Shown: positions 1 to 5,327 of the stretch, in pieces
Position numbering within the stretch: position 1 is the stretch's first letter
Layout: each line of letters starts with the position of its first letter
NCBI GenBank assembly: GCA_025455285.1
Contig: JALOMU010000161.1
Coordinates: 1-5,327 of the forward strand
Length of the DNA: 5,327 nt
DNA from: Flavihumibacter sp.
GTDB taxonomy: Bacteria > Bacteroidota > Bacteroidia > Chitinophagales > Chitinophagaceae
Reading direction: 5' to 3'
Made by a program: the position numbers and the translations under genes
The notes under the pieces: model-generated
What the model was told of the DNA's origin: nothing
Seen by the model: only the letters and a program-made list of their open reading frames with translations
Databases searched by the model: none

Positions 1-466
1 CAGGTTTGGTATTTTTCTATCGGTAATGGGTACCCTAAGCTGGGCCTTCGCTACACTTTATACCAAAAAGCAGGTACTGGGTTTCAATCCTTATTTCTCA
101 ATCGGTTTGCAGATGATGATTTCAGGTATCGCCCTTTTCGGTGTAACCCGCATCACAGGTGAACATATTCCCATAACCGAAATACCGATGCCTTCCTGGA
201 TAGCGATCCTTTATCTCGCGGTAGCAGGTTCCGTCCTGGCCTTTATGGCTTATCTATATGCTTTACAGCACCTGCCTACAGAGCAGGTTTCTATTTACGC
301 ATATATCAATCCGATAGTTGCCCTTTTACTTGGCACCTGGCTATTTGATGAAAAGCTAAACGCGTATATTCTGATTGGAGGAGTAGTTGCATTAATTGGA
401 GTATACCTGGTAAATGAAGCTTTCCGGAAAAAACAAACTGTCGATCAGCCAACCGCATCCCAGTAA
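1..466 (+). CDS. EamA/DMT-family transporter, C-terminal part (5' truncated)
   Basis: The reading frame is open from base 2 to the stop at 464-466, giving 154 visible residues. The ATG at 26 is internal to the frame, so the true start lies outside the window. About five hydrophobic segments can be seen: the stretch around SVMGTLSWAFATLY, then FSIGLQMMISGIALFGV, then WIAILYLAVAGSVLAFMAY, then YINPIVALLLGTWLF, then YILIGGVVALIGVYLV. The order, the YAYINPIVALLLG element and the acidic residue after it (FDEKL) match the second EamA repeat of ten-helix drug/metabolite transporters of the YedA type. Such proteins sit in the inner membrane and usually export small metabolites or amino acids. The substrate cannot be read from the sequence. 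A short polar tail ends the protein. Its last 22 bases overlap the end of the convergent deacetylase gene. The family is confident; the substrate is unknown. Confidence 0.9.
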   Translation, partial: RFGIFLSVMGTLSWAFATLYTKKQVLGFNPYFSIGLQMMISGIALFGVTRITGEHIPITEIPMPSWIAILYLAVAGSVLAFMAYLYALQHLPTEQVSIYAYINPIVALLLGTWLFDEKLNAYILIGGVVALIGVYLVNEAFRKKQTVDQPTASQ

Positions 467-1770
467 GCGTCCTCTTTCATAAAGATCTCGTACAGGTCGC
501 GCCAGCCGGCATATTTTGGATCGGATCCCAAATAATTGTTGTGCCAGATTGTAATGAAAATTCCCTGTACTTTTTTTACCGCCACATAATACTTCATGAG
601 TTCAGTGTAAACCTGCTGGGGAGTCAGCTTTTGCTCAAAAAAAGCATTTACCTCCATAAAACAGAAGGGATACAAACGAAGAGCTGTTGTTGAGTTGGTC
701 TCCAGGTTAAACCAGTTAAAGGATGATGCAACAGAAGCTCTGAACCCATTGATTGTTCCATATCCCATGGAATAATCCTTTTGTATTCCTGAGTCCAGCA
801 AGCGCTGGTAACCACCGGGCAACCTGAATTTGATAAAATGCTGACGACTTTTTTCAATTGATATGTCGGAAACCGCTTCCAGCCATTCTTTCTCTTCCCG
901 CAAAATAGTATTACCATCTTCCACACTGCTCTGCCAGGAAGGATGCAAACCAATTTTGTAAACGGATGCATAATAATTAATCAGGTCCTGGAAAGGCTTA
1001 TAAGAAGTTGAAATATTCTTGTCCAGTCCCACCTGCTTCTGTGCCACCAGGAAAAAATAAATTGGTTTAACCCGGCAATACAAATGAAGGGCATCGAGCC
1101 ATTCATAAGCATCAAAAGGATCTTTCATTTTTCCTCTTAAAACCTTCCATCGCTCAATAGCTTGTTTAAATTCTCCATGTAAAAGAGAACGTGCCGCTCC
1201 TCCGATATTCCGCAACCATCCTTTACCCCGATAGCTATACTGCATATCAATGTCGTAGGTGGGAATGAAACGATAACTTCTGCGTTTAAAAACTGCCGTC
1301 GGAAAGATTGCTGATAGTTCTTCTCGCCAGGCCATCAGCCATTCATTGATCAAAGGGCGATCCAGGAATCCCTCCCTGAATGATAGTGAAGCCTTATGAG
1401 AAAATCGGCCGAATTCATCTTTTTCATGCGGCAGGTATTCTTCATATCGTGAGAGCAAATAAAAGATGGCTGCAAAAATATCAAAGCTCAAACCGGCTTG
1501 TTGTCTGATAAAGAAAACCGGCAGATTTTTCCATCGTCCCATCTTTATTTCCTGCACTGCTATGCCCGTTTCCCGGAGTAGCCCATGTGGACGAATCGTA
1601 TGATATAGGCCTTCAAAATCCTGCTCACTGTAATTGATCCGAACTCCTTCAAAATGCAGAAAGGTATTCATGTCCTGGCAGATCACAGCCCTGTCCATCA
1701 GCATTTCCTCGCTGATAAAATCCAGCACATAGGCAAGTCGGGGGGTAGGGTCAGGGCAATATACCAGCAT
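445..1770 (-). CDS. DUF7033/NodB-like polysaccharide deacetylase-family protein
   Basis: From the ATG at 1770 the protein has 441 residues. The frame also allows a GTG at 1794, adding 8 residues and overlapping lutB by 23 bases. I prefer the ATG because the family, as I recall it, begins directly with an MLxxY strand and because the ATG follows the lutB stop by one base. The first ~140 residues resemble the DUF7033 N-terminal domain, including LLSRYEEYLPHEKDEFGRF. After it comes a NodB-like fold: TYDID (171-175, the motif 1 aspartates), GLHPSW (274-279, motif 2 with the metal-binding-type His276), KFRLPGGYQ (about 314-322), GYGTINGFRAS (336-346) and a closing IWHNN (His410). The catalytic-type Asp and His residues appear to be present, so it may act on envelope or exopolysaccharide N-acetyl groups. 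That activity is inference. No signal peptide is visible, which suggests a cytoplasmic location. It is the last gene of the - strand block. Confidence 0.86.
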   Translation of the reverse strand: MLVYCPDPTPRLAYVLDFISEEMLMDRAVICQDMNTFLHFEGVRINYSEQDFEGLYHTIRPHGLLRETGIAVQEIKMGRWKNLPVFFIRQQAGLSFDIFAAIFYLLSRYEEYLPHEKDEFGRFSHKASLSFREGFLDRPLINEWLMAWREELSAIFPTAVFKRRSYRFIPTYDIDMQYSYRGKGWLRNIGGAARSLLHGEFKQAIERWKVLRGKMKDPFDAYEWLDALHLYCRVKPIYFFLVAQKQVGLDKNISTSYKPFQDLINYYASVYKIGLHPSWQSSVEDGNTILREEKEWLEAVSDISIEKSRQHFIKFRLPGGYQRLLDSGIQKDYSMGYGTINGFRASVASSFNWFNLETNSTTALRLYPFCFMEVNAFFEQKLTPQQVYTELMKYYVAVKKVQGIFITIWHNNYLGSDPKYAGWRDLYEIFMKEDAYWDAVG

Positions 1771-1771
1771 A

Positions 1772-3154
1772 TCAGTTTGCGGGGTGTTTATCACGCCAGA
1801 GCTGGTTGAAGGATTTCTCCGGGAAATGCAGATCAGCCCTGTGTGTATTCCATCCCTTCACCATCCTGTTAACCACCCAGTCTTTCATGCCTGCCTTTCC
1901 TTTATTCATCCATTTCCGTTGCAGCATAGCAATTTTCCAACCTTTCCAGGCAATGCGCTCCACAAAGGGACTATATCCATCCCGAACTGCTTCCGCCCTG
2001 TTTTCCAGCAACAATTCATGCAGATTAATCTTTACCGAACAAACTTCCGTGCAATTTCCACATAAGGAGGATGCATGGCTCAGGTGTTTCCATTCGTTCA
2101 GGTCGCGCAAATGTGGTGTAATCACACTTCCAATGGGACCACTATAGGTGGTGCTATAGGTATGTCCGCCTACATTTTTATAAACCGGACAGGCATTCAG
2201 GCAGGCTCCGCAACGAATGCAATACAAACTTTCGCGGGTTTTGGGATTGGCAAGCAGATTCGTTCGACCATTATCCAGCAGAATAACGATCATTTCCTTC
2301 GGGCCATCCGTTTCGCCTGGTTGCCTTGGACCAGTGATGATACTGTTATAAACAGTCAGCCACTGACCGGTTCCATAGGTTGCAAGCAGGGGCCAGAAAA
2401 GCCCCAGGTCCTGCATGGAGGGAATCATTTTTTCAATCCCCACTACCACAATATGTGTGGAAGGCCAGGCACAACTCAGGCGGGCATTCCCTTCATTTTC
2501 CGTAACCGCCACACCCCCAATATCACTAATCAGAAAATTTGCGCCGGTTACACCCACTTCCGCCTGTATGTATTTTTCTCTGAGTCTTGCTCTTGCTTCG
2601 AGTGTTAATTGTTCCGGATTCAGCCTTGGATCAGTTCCCAGTTTTTCTGCAAATAATTTAGCTACATCCTCCTTGCTTTTATGCATGGCCGGAGTAACAA
2701 TATGATACGGAGATTCGCCATCCAGTTGCTGTATATATTCTCCAAGGTCGGTCTCCACACTTTCGATATGATGTTTTTCCAGGAACTCGTTTAACCGGAT
2801 CTCTTCTGTAACCATGCTCTTGCTCTTGACAAGGGTTTTACAGCCCTTATCCCGGCAGATTTCAAGAATGGCTTCTCTGGCCTGGTCGGCGGTTTCCGCC
2901 CAGATCACTTTTCCACCCCGGGCAGTAAAATTGGCTTCAAAATTTTCGAGTTGCTGATCCAGGGTTTCGATGGCTCTCCATTTGATATTCTTGGCTCTTT
3001 CGCGAGCCAGTTCCAGATCACTGAATTGCTGTTTACCCAGGGGTACAACCGAATTGTAACGCCCGATATTAAAATTGATTTTACGGCGATGTTCCAGATC
3101 GGCCGCCTTAATCGTGCTTTTAGCCAGGAAACCTGATTTATAGTCTGTACTCAT
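1772..3154 (-). CDS. lutB: LutB-type lactate-utilisation iron-sulfur protein
   Basis: This 460-residue protein is full length for the LutB/YkgF family, which works with LutA and LutC to oxidise L-lactate to pyruvate in the cytoplasm or at the membrane. The N-terminal ~300 residues form the LUD domain, with the conserved stretches VKSKSMVTEEI (109-119) and GVTGANFLISDIGG (201-214). The C-terminal ferredoxin-like part carries CIRCGACLNACPVY (Cys312, 315, 318, 322) and CGNCTEVCSVKIN (Cys365, 368, 372). These are the [4Fe-4S] ligands. The second motif has Ser where CP is usual. The end (FPEKSFNQLW) is also typical. The start codon overlaps the stop of the DUF3109 gene in ATGA, which suggests translational coupling; no well-spaced Shine-Dalgarno is present. 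No lutA or lutC is visible here, so partners must be encoded elsewhere or its role differs. Identification is firm; the exact substrate is inferred from the family. Confidence 0.95.
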   Translation of the reverse strand: MSTDYKSGFLAKSTIKAADLEHRRKINFNIGRYNSVVPLGKQQFSDLELARERAKNIKWRAIETLDQQLENFEANFTARGGKVIWAETADQAREAILEICRDKGCKTLVKSKSMVTEEIRLNEFLEKHHIESVETDLGEYIQQLDGESPYHIVTPAMHKSKEDVAKLFAEKLGTDPRLNPEQLTLEARARLREKYIQAEVGVTGANFLISDIGGVAVTENEGNARLSCAWPSTHIVVVGIEKMIPSMQDLGLFWPLLATYGTGQWLTVYNSIITGPRQPGETDGPKEMIVILLDNGRTNLLANPKTRESLYCIRCGACLNACPVYKNVGGHTYSTTYSGPIGSVITPHLRDLNEWKHLSHASSLCGNCTEVCSVKINLHELLLENRAEAVRDGYSPFVERIAWKGWKIAMLQRKWMNKGKAGMKDWVVNRMVKGWNTHRADLHFPEKSFNQLWRDKHPAN

Positions 3155-3738
3155 CCTGCCTGATTTTTACCGTGATACTGATGATAGTAAGCATCCAGTC
3201 CCTCATAATACTCCTGCCCGTATTTGCGAATCAGGGCCTCTTTGAGGAACTGATAAACCGGAACTTTCAGTTTCTTTCCCAGTACACAGGCCGGTGCGCA
3301 CAGGACTTCCCGTGGCTCATAATTCAGCATATCGTACTCTTTGCCGGATTTGATCCGGATCGGGAAAAGGTGACAGCTGATAGGCTTTTTCCAGCTAATC
3401 CGGCCATCATTATAAGCCTGTTCGAATGCGCATTTCAAAATGCCTTTTTCGTCGTGATAACCGTAAGCGCAAATGCCACCATTAACAGCAGGGGTAACCC
3501 ATCCGAATTCCTTATCATACTGGTAACGGCCAACCCGTTCAATTTCGCGTAATCCATCCGGTGCGAGATAAGGTTTCACAATTTCATATACCTCATTGAT
3601 GATATCCAATTCAGCTGTTTCAAGTGGAGCGCCGGTATCTCCATCCTCACAACATCCCCCTTTACATTTATTGAGATCGCAAACAAACTGTTCTTCCAAC
3701 ACCTCATCACTAACCAGGGTATGTTCTATAACGATCAT
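3151..3738 (-). CDS. DUF3109 family cysteine-rich protein
   Basis: This 195-residue protein matches the DUF3109 family, whose function is not known. Nine cysteines are visible: Cys20, 25, 29 and 30 in the CDLNKCKGGCCEDGD cluster, then Cys90, 103, 122, 147 and 151. Their arrangement, including GGICAYG and PISCHLFPIR, resembles the YkgJ-type CxxxxCxxxCC proteins thought to bind zinc or an iron-sulfur cluster. Metal binding is therefore likely but unproven. No signal peptide or membrane segment is seen. It is the first gene of the - strand block and its TGA overlaps the lutB ATG by four bases. A role in supporting a metal-containing neighbour such as LutB is a speculation from position only. The ATG at 3736-3738 is the natural start: the cysteine cluster follows by residue 20 and the upstream bases are intergenic. 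Confidence 0.9.
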   Translation of the reverse strand: MIVIEHTLVSDEVLEEQFVCDLNKCKGGCCEDGDTGAPLETAELDIINEVYEIVKPYLAPDGLREIERVGRYQYDKEFGWVTPAVNGGICAYGYHDEKGILKCAFEQAYNDGRISWKKPISCHLFPIRIKSGKEYDMLNYEPREVLCAPACVLGKKLKVPVYQFLKEALIRKYGQEYYEGLDAYYHQYHGKNQAG

Positions 3739-3752
3739 GCAGTGTATTTTGA

Positions 3753-3760
3753 CAAAGTTA
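3753..3760 (-). promoter_or_regulatory. Candidate -7 element for the DUF3109-lutB-deacetylase operon
   Basis: Read on the - strand this is TAACTTTG, an exact match to the Bacteroidota sigma factor -7 consensus TAnnTTTG. It lies 14 bases ahead of the DUF3109 ATG, so the leader would be very short. I do not find a TTG-type -33 element at the usual distance upstream, which lowers confidence. The element overlaps the end of the palindrome at 3758-3777 by three bases, a position where a bound repressor could block transcription. Confidence 0.35.
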
Positions 3761-3777
3761 ATTCTTCGAAAAATTAA
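3758..3777. promoter_or_regulatory. 20-bp near-perfect palindrome, candidate operator
   Basis: The two halves are TTAATTCTTC and GAAAAATTAA. Nine of ten base pairs are symmetric; only the pair 3764/3771 (C opposite A) breaks the dyad. The centre is TTCGAA. It sits in the middle of the 68-base gap between the divergent DUF3109 and serine hydrolase genes, so a dimeric regulator bound here could control both. With no loop it is a DNA dyad of the operator kind and not a good terminator. The surroundings are A/T-rich, which makes chance symmetry more likely. The binding protein cannot be named. Confidence 0.4.
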
Positions 3778-3780
3778 TAG

Positions 3781-3788
3781 TACCTTTT
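3781..3788 (+). promoter_or_regulatory. Weak candidate -7 element for the serine hydrolase gene
   Basis: TACCTTTT differs from the TAnnTTTG consensus by one base and ends 18 bases before the ATG at 3807. No -33 element stands at the expected spacing. An exact TTGACA occurs at 3749-3754 but is about 26 bases upstream of this element, too far to pair with it; 18 bases downstream of it is ATTAAT (3773-3778), a poor -10. The + strand promoter is therefore unresolved. Confidence 0.2.
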
Positions 3789-3806
3789 TTTAATAAATCA
3801 GACAAC

Positions 3807-5075
3807 ATGAAACCGGTACTGCTATTACTGTCCATTCTATTGCAGACAATATTGCTGCTGGCACAAACACCCTCTGTCAGCAAATCCAACAGTTTTGTTC
3901 CGGCAGCAGCCAACCGTATTGATCTGCTTATTCAACAATATATCGATAATCAATGGATTGCAGGGGCCACTGCCATTGTTATGAAAGATGGTCAAATTGT
4001 ATACCACAAAGCATTTGGCAGCAGTAATCTGGCAACTAAAGAGAAAATGCGGACCGATCACATTTTCCGGATCGCATCCCAAACCAAGGCAATAACCAGT
4101 ACGGCGGTGATGATTTTACTCGAAGAAGGAAAGCTATTACTGGATGAGCCGGTTGAAAAATACATTCCGGCATTCTCCAAAGTTGCCGTCCTGGATAAAT
4201 TTAATACTGCAGATTCCAGTTTTACCACCAAACCGGTCAAAGGAAAGATTACAATCCGGCACCTGCTTACCCATACTTCCGGTATCGGCTATGCGCAGAT
4301 CGGATCAGAAACCTATAATGCAATGGCAGCTAAAGCAGGTGTATTTGGTCAGATCGGTGTTCCTTTTCATTCGCTGGAAGAGCAGGTTAATAAAATCGCA
4401 GGCATTCCACTTGAACATCAGCCCGGAGAAAAATGGACTTACGGATTGAATACTGATGTGCTGGGCAGGCTCGTTGAAGTAGTAAGCAAACAGTCTCTGG
4501 CAGATTTTTTTCGTACGCGAATCTTTGAACCCCTGGGCATGAAAGATACCTGGTTTTATCTCCCATCGGATAAACAGAATCGATTAGTTGCATTACATGG
4601 TGAAGACTCGCTTAAAAAAGTTACCACCATGAAAGAGGAACTGGATGTCAATGGCGCCAACTTGCTTGTGAATTACCCGAATGTAAAAGGTAAATTATAT
4701 TCTGGTGGAGGCGGACTGGCATCTACCGCTTATGACTATGCGCTTTTTATGCAGATGATGTTGAACAAGGGAAGCCTGAACGGGAAACGGATTCTCAGTC
4801 CGAACTCCGTAAAACTGATGACCAGCAACCAGGTCGGGCATTTAAAGTCGGGTTATAACTCTTTCGGACTAGGGTTCGGCATTACTTCGGCGAAGGAGTC
4901 ATTAAAGTTAGGAGTATCTGAAGGCAGCTTCGACTGGGGTGGCGCATTCAGTTCATCTTACTGGATTGATCCGGAACAAAAAATAGTTGCGCAGTTATTT
5001 ATCAACCAGTGGCCAAATAGCCATGGTGAGATTCATGAAAAATTCAAAGTATTGGTCTATAGTGCGCTCGATTAA
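3807..5075 (+). CDS. Secreted serine hydrolase, class C beta-lactamase fold (family VIII esterase-like)
   Basis: This 422-residue protein begins with a signal peptide: a Lys at position 2, a leucine-rich core, and a likely cut near LLLAQ/TPS at about residue 20. It is therefore probably exported to the periplasm. There is no lipobox cysteine. The Beta-lactamase (PF00144) domain spans roughly 35-415. SQTK (Ser91, Lys94) is the SxxK nucleophile motif. LLTHTSGIGY (153-162) is a family landmark. Tyr212 in TYGLNTDVLG replaces the classical YxN with a Y-x-x-N/DVLG form, and WGG at 377-379 stands where lactamases have KTG. These variants are those of EstB-like family VIII carboxylesterases, so an esterase or D-amino-acid peptidase role is more likely than beta-lactam resistance. 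The substrate is unknown. SGGGGLAST (299-307) is also typical of the family. It is divergent from the DUF3109 operon. The leader has no Shine-Dalgarno, as is common in Bacteroidota. Confidence 0.94.
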   Translation: MKPVLLLLSILLQTILLLAQTPSVSKSNSFVPAAANRIDLLIQQYIDNQWIAGATAIVMKDGQIVYHKAFGSSNLATKEKMRTDHIFRIASQTKAITSTAVMILLEEGKLLLDEPVEKYIPAFSKVAVLDKFNTADSSFTTKPVKGKITIRHLLTHTSGIGYAQIGSETYNAMAAKAGVFGQIGVPFHSLEEQVNKIAGIPLEHQPGEKWTYGLNTDVLGRLVEVVSKQSLADFFRTRIFEPLGMKDTWFYLPSDKQNRLVALHGEDSLKKVTTMKEELDVNGANLLVNYPNVKGKLYSGGGGLASTAYDYALFMQMMLNKGSLNGKRILSPNSVKLMTSNQVGHLKSGYNSFGLGFGITSAKESLKLGVSEGSFDWGGAFSSSYWIDPEQKIVAQLFINQWPNSHGEIHEKFKVLVYSALD

Positions 5076-5327
5076 TTTTTCCAGCGAAGGGTATTAATCA
5101 GATGTTTCAGGTCTTCTCTGAGAAAATTATTGATTGGCCTGAGTGAATCCTCATTGGGTGCCGCATCAAAATACAGGGCTCCACGAAGGAAATGACGGCT
5201 GCTATCAGTAAGTAAAAACTGGTTGGCAGTGGCTGTATTTCCGCCAATTCGAAAATATATGCCGTTTATACCACCCTGCGTTACAAAGGCACTGTCTTCA
5301 ATTGAACTTGCCTTATAGGAATGTTTA
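5072..5327 (-). CDS. gldD: Gliding motility-associated lipoprotein GldD, C-terminal fragment
   Basis: On the - strand the frame is open from the right edge to the TAA at 5072-5074, giving the last 84 codons of a gene whose start lies beyond the window. The visible sequence contains GGINGIYFRIGGNTATANQF, then LLTDSSRHFLRGALYFDAAP, then NEDSLRPINNFLREDLKHLI, and it ends in TLRWKN. The order of elements (a G-x-x-Y/F-x-x-x-GN-A-x-x-x-QF strand, TDS-x-x-HF-RGALYF, P-N-x-DSL-P, and a final LI-TL-W-K) matches the C-terminus of GldD as I remember it. GldD is an envelope lipoprotein needed for gliding in Flavobacterium and linked to the type IX secretion and motility machinery. The lipobox and N-terminus are not visible. 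The stop overlaps that of the serine hydrolase. The match is from memory of the family, not a search. Confidence 0.88.
   Translation of the reverse strand, partial: KHSYKASSIEDSAFVTQGGINGIYFRIGGNTATANQFLLTDSSRHFLRGALYFDAAPNEDSLRPINNFLREDLKHLINTLRWKN

Noticed and set aside
648..971. A - strand frame of 107 codons within the deacetylase gene
   Set aside because: It is a shifted frame on the same strand as the deacetylase, whose NodB-like motifs continue intact through the region, so it is not evidence of a frameshift or a nested gene.
2075..2608. A 177-codon + strand open frame antisense to lutB
   Set aside because: It lies wholly inside the confident lutB gene, has no recognisable domain, and its composition reads as the complement of lutB codons. 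The smaller + strand frames at 1784-2147 and 2415-2705 are rejected on the same ground.
3172..3552. A 126-codon + strand open frame antisense to the DUF3109 gene
   Set aside because: It is hydrophobic but only as a complement effect. The opposite strand encodes a recognisable cysteine-rich family across the same bases.
3807..5075. Antibiotic-resistance beta-lactamase
   Set aside because: The fold is shared, but the WGG third motif and altered YxN motif fit family VIII esterases better, and there is no mobile context.
5061..5090. Possible terminator: CGCT and AGCG around the T-run after the serine hydrolase stop
   Set aside because: The stem is only four base pairs, the loop is long and the T-run lies inside the loop instead of after the stem. 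It also overlaps the gldD coding sequence.

Overview
The window looks like ordinary chromosomal DNA from a member of the Bacteroidota, most likely a Chitinophagaceae-like organism. The main evidence is the truncated gene at the right edge. Its translated C-terminus matches the gliding-motility lipoprotein GldD, a family found in this phylum. Start codons without clear Shine-Dalgarno sequences, an A/T-rich intergenic region and a TAnnTTTG-type -7 element fit the same group. A DUF7033-type polysaccharide deacetylase-like protein and a DUF3109 protein add support. The genus-level guess is inference.

Layout from left to right. (1) The C-terminal half of an EamA/DMT-family membrane transporter enters from the left edge on the + strand and ends at 466. 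(2) A tightly packed three-gene block lies on the - strand, transcribed from about 3738 down to 445: DUF3109 cysteine-rich protein, then LutB (lactate-utilisation iron-sulfur protein), then a DUF7033/NodB-like deacetylase. DUF3109 and lutB overlap by 4 bases (ATGA). lutB and the deacetylase are separated by 1 base or overlap, depending on the start chosen. (3) A 68-base divergent intergenic region (3739-3806) is the only non-coding stretch. It contains a 20-bp near-palindrome and promoter-like elements. (4) A secreted class C beta-lactamase-fold serine hydrolase of the family VIII esterase type lies on the + strand (3807-5075). (5) The C-terminal 84 codons of gldD lie on the - strand and run off the right edge. 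Both convergent junctions overlap: 22 bases if the transporter and deacetylase stops are as read, and 4 bases at serine hydrolase/gldD, where both stops share one TTAA.

Functionally, the - strand block pairs an L-lactate oxidation subunit with a cysteine-rich protein of unknown role and an envelope-type deacetylase. The usual partners lutA and lutC are not in the window. The serine hydrolase is divergently transcribed and may share control through the intergenic palindrome. I see no mobile element, RNA gene, CRISPR array or prophage part, and no clear evidence of a new multi-gene system. The most interesting points are the candidate operator, the solitary lutB and its unusual partners, and the active-site variants in the serine hydrolase.
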